From NCBI GenBank assembly GCA_039810245.1, contig JBDHWQ010000020.1, forward strand, positions 10,137 to 74,136: a stretch of 64,000 bases of DNA, given 5' to 3'. A model generated the notes under the pieces. It was not told the origin of the DNA, ran no database searches, and was given only the letters and a program-made list of their open reading frames with translations. Numbering within the stretch: position 1 is the stretch's first letter; each line of letters starts with the position of its first letter. Below are positions 16,002-24,054 of this stretch, piece by piece. The position numbers were made by a program, and so were the translations under genes. This DNA comes from CALDSL01 sp039810245 (GTDB lineage: Bacteria > Chloroflexota > Anaerolineae > Anaerolineales > Anaerolineaceae).

Positions 16002-18512
16002 TTACTGCACGGCCGGTTCCGGCTCCGACGGGCTCTTCTCGTCGCGGCGCAGAACGATCTCATTGTTCTCGTTCAGGTCGATCAGCACCGTGTCGCCGTC
16101 GGCGAAGTCGCCGGCCAGCATGGCGTCGGACAGGCGGTCTTCCACCTTCTGCTGGATCACCCGGCGCAGCGGGCGCGCGCCCATTTCGGGATCGTAGCCT
16201 TCGTTGGCAAGCTGCTCCAGCGCGGCGGGCGTAGCGGTCAGCACAATCTCATGATCTTCCAGCCGCTCGGCCACCTTCTGGATTTCCAGGTTGACGATAT
16301 GCTTGATGTGTTCCTTGCTGAGCGCGCGGAAGACGATCACGTTATCCAGGCGGTTGATAAATTCCGGCCGGAACACGCGCCGCAGCGCGTCCATCAGTTT
16401 CTTGCGCATTTCGTCGTAGCTGTTCTGCTCTTCCATCGAGGCATCCACCGGCAGGCCAAAGCCCAGCGAGCTCTGGCGCTTGATCATGTCCGCGCCAACG
16501 TTCGAGGTCATGATGATGATCGCGTTGCGGAAGTCCACCTTGCGCCCCTTGGCGTCGGAGAGATGGCCTTCTTCCATGATCTGCAGCAGCATGTTGTGCG
16601 CTTCGGGGTGCGCCTTCTCGATCTCATCGAACACCACAATCGAGTACGGGCGGCGACGGATGGCTTCGGTCAGTTGGCCGGCCTCTTCGTAGCCCACGTA
16701 TCCGGGCGGCGCGCCCACCAGGCGCGACACGGTGTGGCGTTCCATGAACTCAGACATATCCAGTTGGATCAGCGCATCTTCGCTGCCGAAGATAAAGCGC
16801 GCCAGCGCCTTGGTCAGCTCAGTCTTGCCCACGCCGGTCGGGCCGAGGAACATAAACGAGCCCACCGGGCGGCGCGGGTCTTTCAACCCGGCGCGCGCGC
16901 GGCGCACGGCCTTGGAGATAAACTCGATGGCTTCGTCCTGGCCGATGATAACCTTGCGCAGCTCGTTTTCCATATCCAGCAGCCGCGCCGATTCTTCCTG
17001 CGCCATCTGCATCAGCGGCACGCCGGTCCACATCGAAACCACTTCGGCGATGTCGTCAGCCATGACCACCGGGCTGTTCGAGCGATCCCAACCGCTGCGC
17101 AGCCGTTCGAGCTGTGTTTCCAGCGAATTCTCGCGCTCCACCAGTTCCTCGGCATCTTCGTTGCGGCCGTCTTCCAGGGCCAGGCTGTGGTTCTGGCGCA
17201 CTTCGCGCAGTTGAGTCATCAGCTCGCGCGTGGTCTGCGCCGCCGGGCTCTTGTACATGCGCACCCGCGACGAGGATTCGTCGATCAGGTCGATGGCCTT
17301 GTCCGGCAGGAAGCGCTCGGTGACGTAGCGCGAGGAAAGCCGCGCCGCCGCTTCGAGTGCTTCATCCGAAATCGTCAGGCGGTGGTGCTCTTCGTACGCG
17401 CCACGGATGCCCTTGAGAATGGCAATCGTCTCTTCCACCGACGGCTCGTTGACTACGATGGGCTGGAAACGGCGCTCAAGCGCCGCGTCGCTCTCAATGT
17501 GCTTGCGGTACTCTTCCAGGGTCGTCGCGCCGATCACCTGCAGTTCGCCGCGCGAGAGCGCCGGTTTGAGGATGTTGGCCGCGTCGACCGAGGAGCCGGC
17601 AGCGCCGGCGCCCACCAGCATATGGACTTCGTCAATAAACAGGATAGCGCCCGAGGACTTCAGTTCGTCAATCACGCGCTTGAGGCGCTCTTCGAACTGG
17701 CCGCGGTACATCGTACCAGCCACCAGCGAGCCCACGTCGAGCTGCAGCACGCGCTTATCCAGCAGCGGCGCGGGAACGTCGCCCTCGATAATCCGCTGCG
17801 CCAGCCCCTCAACGATGGCGGTCTTGCCAACGCCCGGCTCGCCGATCAGCGCGGGGTTATTCTTGTTGCGGCGCGCCAGGATTTGAATGACGCGCTCGAT
17901 TTCCATCTGGCGCCCGATCACCGGGTCCAGCTTGCCTTCCTCGGCCAGCGAGGTCAGATCCACAGCCAGTTGGTCCACCAGCGGTGTCTTGGGTTTCTGT
18001 TCTTGCTGGCGCTGGCCGCGGCTGGGCGTCTGATTGGGCGTCTGCTGCGCAGGGGTCGAAGATGCCGCCGAGCTGGATTCCTGCAGCACGCGGCGCGTCT
18101 GCCGGCGGATCTGCTCGGGAGTGATGCCCAGCTTGCGCAGCACGTCCATGGCCGTGCCTTCGTTGGAACGGATCAGGCCCAGAAGCAGGTGTTCGGTTCC
18201 AATATAATGGTGGCCCATGCGGCGGGCCTCATCGATTGCATATTCTAAAACTTGTTGTACGCCCGGCGAAAGGTCGATTTTGCCACCGCGATACGATCCC
18301 GTACCGCTGAATCGTTCGACCACTTCCCGCACGCGGTCTGTTTCCAAACCCAGATCGCGCAGTACGCGGCCGGCTACCCCGCCCTCTTCCTGGATCAGAG
18401 CCAGGAGCAGGTGCTCGGTGCCGATCGAGTTCTGCCGCATCCGTTCCGCTTCTTGGTGAGCCAGGCTCAACACGCGGCGCGCCCGTTGGGTAAAACGTTC
18501 CATTCCAGACAA
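16002..18512 (-). CDS. clpC: ClpC-type AAA+ protease ATPase
   Basis: This 836-residue HSP100 ATPase unfolds proteins for the ClpP peptidase in the cytoplasm. Two Clp-N repeats (about residues 5-145) each carry IGTEHLLL. AAA domain 1 has Walker A GEPGVGKT (224-231). A UVR-like coiled-coil middle domain follows, then AAA domain 2 with GPTGVGKTELTKALA. The linker at 146-178 is rich in Ser, Gln and Pro. The length and middle domain fit ClpC rather than ClpA or ClpB. The likely start is TTG at 18512, because GGAGG lies eight bases before it; the ATG at 18503 is 17 bases from GGAGG, too far. ClpP is not in the window. A promoter candidate is at 18647-18674. Confidence 0.95.
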   Translation of the reverse strand: MSGMERFTQRARRVLSLAHQEAERMRQNSIGTEHLLLALIQEEGGVAGRVLRDLGLETDRVREVVERFSGTGSYRGGKIDLSPGVQQVLEYAIDEARRMGHHYIGTEHLLLGLIRSNEGTAMDVLRKLGITPEQIRRQTRRVLQESSSAASSTPAQQTPNQTPSRGQRQQEQKPKTPLVDQLAVDLTSLAEEGKLDPVIGRQMEIERVIQILARRNKNNPALIGEPGVGKTAIVEGLAQRIIEGDVPAPLLDKRVLQLDVGSLVAGTMYRGQFEERLKRVIDELKSSGAILFIDEVHMLVGAGAAGSSVDAANILKPALSRGELQVIGATTLEEYRKHIESDAALERRFQPIVVNEPSVEETIAILKGIRGAYEEHHRLTISDEALEAAARLSSRYVTERFLPDKAIDLIDESSSRVRMYKSPAAQTTRELMTQLREVRQNHSLALEDGRNEDAEELVERENSLETQLERLRSGWDRSNSPVVMADDIAEVVSMWTGVPLMQMAQEESARLLDMENELRKVIIGQDEAIEFISKAVRRARAGLKDPRRPVGSFMFLGPTGVGKTELTKALARFIFGSEDALIQLDMSEFMERHTVSRLVGAPPGYVGYEEAGQLTEAIRRRPYSIVVFDEIEKAHPEAHNMLLQIMEEGHLSDAKGRKVDFRNAIIIMTSNVGADMIKRQSSLGFGLPVDASMEEQNSYDEMRKKLMDALRRVFRPEFINRLDNVIVFRALSKEHIKHIVNLEIQKVAERLEDHEIVLTATPAALEQLANEGYDPEMGARPLRRVIQQKVEDRLSDAMLAGDFADGDTVLIDLNENNEIVLRRDEKSPSEPEPAVQ

Positions 18513-18866
18513 TGGTTAATCCTCCATACTTACACGTGCTCACCCGTAGGGTCCTGCGAGCACCGTTAACCGCACATGGAAGAATTCAGCGTTGTCAGGC
18601 CGCCTGAATAAACTTCCAAATCTTTATCTACAAAGGTTCTGATTCGATTCTACCAAAGAACATTCAAAAGTCGAGTCACCCATTTGGGGGATTGTACAGG
18701 CCCTTTGGTACACCTCGATCCGTAACGCACACTGCTACGATTGGGATTATACAATGAACGCATGCGTTAAGCACGCCGGGGAATCCCCGACCAGGGTTGA
18801 GAATACGACGAATCTCATACGCTTCGGGTCGTGTAAAAGCGCCGGAAGTGGCCGGAAGCGTATGGA
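18513..18866 (-). promoter_or_regulatory. Region upstream of clpC with a promoter at 18647-18674
   Basis: This 354-base stretch has no credible gene. On the minus strand TCGACT (complement of 18669-18674) and TAGAAT (complement of 18647-18652) are 16 bases apart, a fair sigma-70 promoter with a leader of about 130 bases. A second TATAAT (complement of 18746-18751) lies further upstream. I found neither a CIRCE inverted repeat (TTAGCACTC-N9) nor the CtsR heptad GGTCAAA, so clpC regulation is not explained. Confidence 0.5.
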
Positions 18867-20336
18867 TTACGTTTTTCTACCCTCTCGCCACGCCAGCACG
18901 CCAAGACCCAGCGCGGTGACCAGGGTCACCGCCAGACCCGCCAGCAGCAGGTTGGTGTAGGCCGGGTCGGAGTGATTGGCTACCACCTTGATCGCCAGGT
19001 TGACATCCATCGGCCCATAGGCATCCGCGGCAATAGGCACGCGCCAGGCACGAGTATGCTGCCACAGATCATGCAGCAGCGCCAGCCCCAGCGCCGCAAT
19101 CGCCCAGCCAGCCTCAGCGCGCGGCCGGCGCTGATCCAGCCAGCGCTGCATCTGCACCGCCGCCATCAGCGCCAGGATCAGGAATGGCAGAAACGCCAAC
19201 CGCGAAGACACCCGCTCGCCATTGAGCAGCGGGATGGGAATGCGCATCACCACCCGGTAGAACTGCCCCACCGAGAGCAGCAGCATGGCCAGCGCCGGCA
19301 AGAACAGCGGCGCAAAGCCGTCCGGCTCGCGCAGCCGCTGCGCCCAGCGTCCCACGCCAAACACCAGCAGGAACAGCGCCCCGGCCAGCCCCACGAACAG
19401 ATCGAACTCCCACGAGCCCAGCGGGGTGAGAAAGCTGCGCGTGCCGAACGACTGGTACGGATCCACCAGCCGCAGCAACCCATCCAGCAGCGCGCCCAAT
19501 GTGGGGTAGCCGCCCAAATATTCGGTATCAAATGCACCCAACTGCAGCGCCGGGGGCAGCAGCCGCAGCGCGGCCAGCAGACCGCTGGCGACAATTGTTT
19601 TGAGCATCAGCGGCAGATACTGCCACGCGAACAGCCCCACCAGGCCCAGCAGGAACAGCGCCCACACGAACTGGTGGAAGCCGCCATTGAGCAGGATGAA
19701 GAACAGCAGAAATGCCGTCGCCGCCACCCAGCGCCAGCCTGGCAAAGCTCCGCGCTGCCCGCCATCTATGGCCTGCACCAGCAGCACCAGCAGCCACGCG
19801 AACAGGTAATTGGACGCAAAGTTGACGTGCCCCACGCTCAGGTGTGCCTGCATGTGCCCATTGGCAGCATAAATCAGGAACAGCATGGCAAACACAAACG
19901 GCGACAGGTCGAAGCGCCGCTGCAGCCACAGCAGCGCCAGCGCCCCCAGCGTGTACAACAGCAGCGTGTTGAACAGCACCCAGCCCGTCACCGTGAACAG
20001 CGGCAGCAACAGCATCTGCGGCGCGAGCAGCACATCCGGCAGCGCCATGTAGCGGTCGGTGACGTTGCGGAGCGCAGTACTATCCGGCATATGCAGCGGG
20101 AGCTGGCCGGTCTGCACCGCGTTCTGCACAAACGCCAGCCGCGCCGCGTTCACCTCGGCCCAGTCGTGGAAATCGTACGGGCCGCGGCCAAAATTGAGCA
20201 GGTAGGCCAGCAGGAATGCGCCCACCAGCCACAGCGCCACGTTCCAGGCTCGCACTACCCGCCACCGAGCCGTGGATGCCGGCTGGAACAGGAAATTGGC
20301 CAGCGTGTCGAGCAGGGCGGGAATGCGGGCACGCAT
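18867..20336 (-). CDS. Polytopic membrane protein of unknown function
   Basis: The 489-residue product has roughly eleven hydrophobic segments spread over its whole length, starting with LWLVGAFLLAYLLNFG. The first outside loop carries GPYDFHDWAEVNAARL and the second PDSTALRNVTDRYMALPDVLLAPQ. That layout resembles bacterial membrane glycosyltransferases acting on lipid-linked sugars, but no catalytic motif is certain. It ends REGRKT. The next gene in the same direction upstream is the M42 peptidase, whose stop lies eight bases before this start, so the two may be one transcript. Function unknown. Confidence 0.6.
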   Translation of the reverse strand: MRARIPALLDTLANFLFQPASTARWRVVRAWNVALWLVGAFLLAYLLNFGRGPYDFHDWAEVNAARLAFVQNAVQTGQLPLHMPDSTALRNVTDRYMALPDVLLAPQMLLLPLFTVTGWVLFNTLLLYTLGALALLWLQRRFDLSPFVFAMLFLIYAANGHMQAHLSVGHVNFASNYLFAWLLVLLVQAIDGGQRGALPGWRWVAATAFLLFFILLNGGFHQFVWALFLLGLVGLFAWQYLPLMLKTIVASGLLAALRLLPPALQLGAFDTEYLGGYPTLGALLDGLLRLVDPYQSFGTRSFLTPLGSWEFDLFVGLAGALFLLVFGVGRWAQRLREPDGFAPLFLPALAMLLLSVGQFYRVVMRIPIPLLNGERVSSRLAFLPFLILALMAAVQMQRWLDQRRPRAEAGWAIAALGLALLHDLWQHTRAWRVPIAADAYGPMDVNLAIKVVANHSDPAYTNLLLAGLAVTLVTALGLGVLAWREGRKT

Positions 20337-20344
20337 CAGGTTTT

Positions 20345-21382
20345 CTACTCGGCCAGCAGGTAGGCCGCGATCCAGCGCGTGGTGGCGTCCAGGGCTTCCC
20401 AGTGCGTGCGCTCGTAGTTATGAGAGGCATCTATCCCCGGGCCGATCAGCGCCACGGCCGCGTCTCCGCCGGCGCGCCAGTGCGCCTCGCCATCCGAACC
20501 ATAGAACGGGTAGATGTCGGGACGGTAGTCGATGCCGTTGGCCTCGGCGATGCGCCGCAGCTTATTCGAAAGCCCGTGATGGTACGGCCCGCCCGAGTCT
20601 TTGAGGCACAGCGTGGCGTGGAACTCGTCCGAGTTCTGCCCCTCGCCCACCGCGGCCATATCCACCGCCACCAGCTCGGCCACATCCGCGGGGATGCCCG
20701 CCGACGCGCCGTGGCCCACTTCCTCGTAGTTGGAAATCAGGAAGGTTGTGGTTTGCAGCGGCGTCTGCCCGGCGTCAGACAGCATTTTGATCGCCGCCAG
20801 GATGTTGGCCACACAGGCTTTATCATCCAGGTGGCGCGAGCGGATAAAATCGTTGCTGACTTCCACGCGCGGGTCAAAGGACACAAAATCGCCCACCTCA
20901 ATACCCAGCGCGCGGGTTTCTTCCCGGCTGTTGGTGCGCGCATCCAGGCGCACTTCCATATTCTCGTCGTCGCGCGGCGTGTCGTGCAGCTTGCGGCCGT
21001 AAACGTGCCACGAGGCGGTGTTGACCAGGATCGAGCCACGCACCGGCGCGCCAGACTGGGTGTGGACGGTGACGCCTTCGCCTTCCACCGTGCTCCACAC
21101 TACCCCGCCGATAGCGGTCAGCAGCAGCCGGCCACTGTCCTTGATCTCCTTGACCATCGCGCCCAGCGTATCGACGTGGGCGGTCAGGGCGCGGGGCGCG
21201 TCGCTCTTTTGCCCAGGCCAGGTGGCCACCAGCCCGCCCTTGCGCGTGCGGTGCAGGGCAAGCTGCGGGAAGGCGCGCAGGGTTTCCTCGGTCAGGTCAA
21301 CTGCCGCGCCGGTGAAGCCGGTGGGGCTGGCGGTGTTCAGCAGCCGGGTGAGAAAGTCGAACAGGTAGGTTTTGTCGGTCAT
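20345..21382 (-). CDS. M42-family metallo-aminopeptidase
   Basis: The 345-residue protein is a cytoplasmic glutamyl-aminopeptidase/endoglucanase-like M42 enzyme. Cocatalytic ligands are visible: His69 and Asp71 in LTAHVDTLG, Asp186 or Asp187 in RHLDDKACV, catalytic Glu220 and ligand Glu221 in SNYEEVGHG, Asp241 in VAVDMAAVG, and His321 in GIDASHNYERTH. The family removes N-terminal residues from peptides and often forms dodecamers. The start at 21382 matches the family N-terminus (MTDKTYLFDFLTRLLNTASP); the earlier in-frame start at 21427 adds an unconvincing tail. Upstream lies a short gap to the thioesterase gene on the same strand. Confidence 0.9.
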   Translation of the reverse strand: MTDKTYLFDFLTRLLNTASPTGFTGAAVDLTEETLRAFPQLALHRTRKGGLVATWPGQKSDAPRALTAHVDTLGAMVKEIKDSGRLLLTAIGGVVWSTVEGEGVTVHTQSGAPVRGSILVNTASWHVYGRKLHDTPRDDENMEVRLDARTNSREETRALGIEVGDFVSFDPRVEVSNDFIRSRHLDDKACVANILAAIKMLSDAGQTPLQTTTFLISNYEEVGHGASAGIPADVAELVAVDMAAVGEGQNSDEFHATLCLKDSGGPYHHGLSNKLRRIAEANGIDYRPDIYPFYGSDGEAHWRAGGDAAVALIGPGIDASHNYERTHWEALDATTRWIAAYLLAE

Positions 21383-21490
21383 GGTTTTCGTCCAGGGTTG
21401 GAATGTTTGCGCCGCGGGGCGCTGCAAGGGCAGGCATCTGGGCGAGCCAGTCGTGCGCCGGGGATGGTATGCGAAGCGGGGATGGGCAGG

Positions 21491-21910
21491 CTAGCCCAGG
21501 CCTTCGAACGCGCTGATCTTCGCGCGCCAGTCATCCGGCACGCGCATGCTGGTATTGGCGTTGTAATCATAGGCCACCATCACGCTTTCGGCGGTGGCGC
21601 AGGCCGCGCCGCTATCTTCATCCTCAATGCGGTACTCAAAGCGCAGGCTCTTATTGCCAATGTGCGCCACGCGGATGCCCACGCGCACGCGCTGGCCCAG
21701 GTTGATGGGCGCCAGGTAAGCAATATGCACGTCGGCCACGATCAGGCCGATGGTGAAGAAGTCTTTGCCGTCCCACAGGCCCAGGCCGCGGATATACGCA
21801 ACGCGCGCCTGCTCGAGGTAGGAGAGGAATTTGGCGTTATTCACATGCCACTGCGGGTCCAGGTCGCTGTAGCGCACGTCAATTGGGATGGTGAGGCGGA
21901 AGGAATCCAT
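21491..21910 (-). CDS. Hotdog-fold acyl-CoA thioesterase (4-hydroxybenzoyl-CoA thioesterase/YbgC family)
   Basis: The 139-residue protein has the hotdog thioesterase signature VRYSDLDPQWHVNNAKFLSY, which contains the catalytic aspartate (SDLD) and the His-Val-Asn-Asn helix start. It would hydrolyse acyl-CoA or acyl-ACP thioesters. The start at 21910 gives the normal length; the open frame continues to 22036 but crosses a promoter and a dyad. TATAAT lies only six bases before this ATG, so the transcript may be leaderless, and no ribosome site is visible. The divergent neighbour is an Rrf2-type regulator, which may control both. Confidence 0.85.
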   Translation of the reverse strand: MDSFRLTIPIDVRYSDLDPQWHVNNAKFLSYLEQARVAYIRGLGLWDGKDFFTIGLIVADVHIAYLAPINLGQRVRVGIRVAHIGNKSLRFEYRIEDEDSGAACATAESVMVAYDYNANTSMRVPDDWRAKISAFEGLG

Positions 21911-21916
21911 GCGCTT

Positions 21917-21922
21917 ATTATA
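21917..21922 (-). promoter_or_regulatory. -10 box immediately before the thioesterase start
   Basis: The complement of 21917-21922 reads TATAAT and ends six bases before the ATG. TTGACA is present upstream but 24 bases away, too far for a standard promoter. Transcription starting at or next to the ATG would give a leaderless message. Confidence 0.5.
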
Positions 21923-21979
21923 ATACATGCCGGGCGGCGGCCGGGCTGTCAACTTTTTTGGCACATTTCGCCTCAAATC

Positions 21980-22011
21980 TGCGTCATAGGTCATATTCGC
22001 CCTATGACGCA
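21980..22011. promoter_or_regulatory. Perfect 11-bp dyad, candidate operator
   Basis: TGCGTCATAGG (21980-21990) and CCTATGACGCA (22001-22011) are perfect inverted arms with a 10-base spacer. The dyad sits between the divergent thioesterase and Rrf2-regulator genes, where a terminator is not needed. The centre-to-centre distance of 21 bases, two helical turns, suits a dimeric regulator. Confidence 0.55.
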
Positions 22012-22099
22012 TGACACTTGCCCGAAATATACACATCCCTTAAACTTTATAACAAGAGTAATCTTACCTAGAATTCCAATTTAGAAACGGAAGACCAGT

Positions 22100-22522
22100 A
22101 TGCAAATCACGCGCCAGGCTGATTACGCATTGCGGGCGATGTTGTACCTGACCAAACTTGATGACAACCAGCGGGCTGCCACGAGCCAGATCGCGCAAGA
22201 ACAACACATCCCCCCGTCCTTTTTGGCCAAAATCATTTCGCAGCTCTCCATCGCGGGCCTGATCCACACTTCGCGCGGCGCGCGGGGTGGCGTCTCGCTG
22301 GCACGCGCGCCCGAAGAGATCTCGATCCTCGAAGTGGTCGAAGCCATCGACGGCCCGCTGGCGCTCAACGAGTGCACCCAGAACCCGTCGGCCTGCGTGC
22401 TGGGCGAGAACTGCCCGCTGCATTCGCTGTGGTGCGAAACCCAGGCTGAGCTGGTTGAGCGCCTGCGCAAAACCACCTTTGCGAATTTTGCACCCGTCAA
22501 AACCCCGGCCCTGGCCGGCTGA
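22100..22522 (+). CDS. Rrf2-family transcriptional regulator, possible Fe-S sensor
   Basis: The 140-residue protein begins MQITRQADYALRAMLYLT, the typical Rrf2 winged-helix start. The recognition helix region is IPPSFLAKIISQLSIAGLI and the wing is RGARGGVSLAR. Residues 91-111 hold cysteines in the pattern ECTQNPSACVLGENCPLHS, a spacing like the Fe-S ligands of IscR, RirA and NsrR. It is therefore likely to sense iron-sulphur status, redox or NO. GGAAGA is the ribosome site. The dyad at 21980-22011 could be its operator. A perfect 28-base terminator follows. Confidence 0.9.
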   Translation: MQITRQADYALRAMLYLTKLDDNQRAATSQIAQEQHIPPSFLAKIISQLSIAGLIHTSRGARGGVSLARAPEEISILEVVEAIDGPLALNECTQNPSACVLGENCPLHSLWCETQAELVERLRKTTFANFAPVKTPALAG

Positions 22523-22550
22523 TCTTCTCCCGTAGGTTCGATCCAGCAGG

Positions 22551-22585
22551 GCTGTCCAAACGCATGCGTTGGACAGCCTTTTATT
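22551..22585 (+). terminator. Rho-independent terminator after the Rrf2 gene
   Basis: Bases 22551-22578 form a perfect 28-base palindrome with arms GGCTGTCCAACGCA and its complement, followed by TTTTATTT. It overlaps the ATG of the longest frame of the next gene, which argues for that gene starting later at TTG 22600. Confidence 0.88.
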
Positions 22586-22599
22586 TGCGAGGCGCTCAT

Positions 22600-23220
22600 T
22601 TGAAGACCCTGCTTGCATCCACCCGCGGCCGGCTGGCCGCACTGGCCGGCACTCTCTTTCTCATCGCCCTGGTCACCGCGCTCTCCCCTATCGAGCAGAC
22701 CCTGGGGGCCGGCATACGCATCGTCTATTTCCACGGCGCGTGGGTGTGGGCCGGGCTGCTGACCTTTGCCGCGGCGGCACTGGCCGGGCTGGCCGGGCTT
22801 ATGGCGCGCCGCTGGGCGCGCTGGAGCCTGGCCCTGGGGCGCGCCGGGCTGTTCTTCTGGCTCACTTACCTGCCCATGTCGCTGTGGGTGATGCAGCGCT
22901 TCTGGGGCGGATTGTTCTTCGACGAGCCGCGCTGGCGCGTGCCGTTCACCTTCGCGGTGGTGGCGGTGCTGCTGCAGGTTGGCCTGTGGCTGCTGGGCAA
23001 CCCGCCGCTGCTCACCAGCCTGGGCAACCTGGGCTTTGGCGCAGCGTTGTGGTGGAGCACGCTGGGCGCCGAGGCTATCTTGCACCCCGAGTCGCCCGTG
23101 TTTGGCTCCGGGTCGCTGCGCATCCAGGTATTTTTCGTCGCGCTGGTACTGCTCAGCCTGCTGTTCGGCGCGCAGCTCGCTGCGCTGCTGAATCAGGAGT
23201 TTCGCCTGGCCAAAGGGTGA
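22600..23220 (+). CDS. Six-helix membrane protein, weakly CcmC-like
   Basis: The 206-residue product has about six membrane helices. The segment GAGIRIVYFHGAWVWAGL resembles the helix of cytochrome c assembly proteins (CcmC/CcsA) that begins with R-I-x-Y-x-H; a later loop has HPESPVFGSGSLRIQVFF. The signature WWD/WWG loop is not visible, so a haem-handling role is only suggested. TTG at 22600 was chosen because GAGG lies seven bases before it; the ATG at 22564 lies inside the preceding terminator stem. No other cytochrome c maturation gene is nearby. An orphan membrane protein of unknown function is equally possible. Confidence 0.6.
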   Translation: MKTLLASTRGRLAALAGTLFLIALVTALSPIEQTLGAGIRIVYFHGAWVWAGLLTFAAAALAGLAGLMARRWARWSLALGRAGLFFWLTYLPMSLWVMQRFWGGLFFDEPRWRVPFTFAVVAVLLQVGLWLLGNPPLLTSLGNLGFGAALWWSTLGAEAILHPESPVFGSGSLRIQVFFVALVLLSLLFGAQLAALLNQEFRLAKG

Positions 23221-23287
23221 GCTTCCAAACTGGCAAACCGGCGCGCTTTCCGCTATCATCAGGACACGAACCGAAACCGGAGATTGC

Positions 23288-23974
23288 ATGGACTATCCGC
23301 TCAAACTGCAGAACTGCACCCCGGAAGCGATCCACGCCGCGCTGGCGGAAGGCTATAACACCGCCATCCTGCCCTGCGCTTCGCGTGACGCACCTGCCGC
23401 GGGCTACGCGCCGGCCCACGCCGACCATGTGACCGAGGCGATTGCCCTGGAAGTGACACGCCGTCTGGGCACGGCTTTTGTCGCGCCGCTGCTGGCGCCC
23501 GGGCCACTGCCCACCGGCTCGGTTTTCGACCCGGCTGCCCACCCGGAAGATGCCGCCTTTGCCGCGCGGCTGGACGAGACCTGCATGGCGCTGGCGCAAA
23601 ACGGCGTGCGCTACGTGGTGGTTATCCCCGGCGCGGTGCACCCATTCAAGATCAGTGACATGTGCCACGCGGTGCAGAACCGCATTTACGACGCCGAGCT
23701 GCGCGTGGTGGTGCTGCCCTTCGGTGACCTGATGCAGCGCCGCCGCTGGCAGCAGGATTTTCTGGCCGAAAAACTGTCTATCTCGCACCTGGAAGCCAGC
23801 ACGCCCGGGTTGGGTGAGGTATCCATGCTGCTGGCGCTCCAGCCGGAAGCTGCCCCGGCATCGCCGGCCGGCGACCTGCAGCGCGCTACCCCCGCACTGG
23901 GCGCCGAGCTTCTGGATTATTTGGGCGAATCGATGGCGCGCGAGATCCGCGCGCGCGTGCTTTGCCGGCGCTGA
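23288..23974 (+). CDS. Creatininase-like protein with altered metal site
   Basis: The 228-residue protein aligns in outline with the creatininase family: an N-terminal strand LPCASRD where active members have LPxGSxEQHG, HADHVTEAIALEVTRR where they have the GTD helix, and VVVIPGAVHPF in place of the GHGGN loop. GLGEVSMLLALQPE replaces the HAGExETS block. Of the ligands only Asp (HAD), one His and the late Glu are recognisable; the EQHG/EWHG motif is gone. It may be inactive or use a changed site. CCGGAG precedes the start and TATCAT lies 30 bases earlier. The hutI gene follows after 80 bases. The paralogue at 137-964 keeps all ligands. Confidence 0.6.
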   Translation: MDYPLKLQNCTPEAIHAALAEGYNTAILPCASRDAPAAGYAPAHADHVTEAIALEVTRRLGTAFVAPLLAPGPLPTGSVFDPAAHPEDAAFAARLDETCMALAQNGVRYVVVIPGAVHPFKISDMCHAVQNRIYDAELRVVVLPFGDLMQRRRWQQDFLAEKLSISHLEASTPGLGEVSMLLALQPEAAPASPAGDLQRATPALGAELLDYLGESMAREIRARVLCRR

Positions 23975-24054
23975 TGACCCGCCCCGCGCTCCGTGCGAGC
24001 GCATCGAAGCAGCCATTTCCATCCCATTTTCAAATAACCTTCCAAGGAGCCGCC

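Noticed and set aside
15987..18248. Long plus-strand open frame of 753 codons
   Set aside because: It is antisense to clpC and rich in His, Arg, Gln and Ala, as expected for the mirror of a GC-rich gene.
18513..18866. CIRCE or CtsR operator before clpC
   Set aside because: Neither TTAGCACTC-N9-GAGTGCTAA nor tandem GGTCAAA is present; only a weak GTGCTC/GAGCAC pair is seen near 18536-18561.
20216..22084. Plus-strand open frame of 622 codons
   Set aside because: It covers the M42 peptidase and thioesterase genes in antisense, both of which have clear family motifs.
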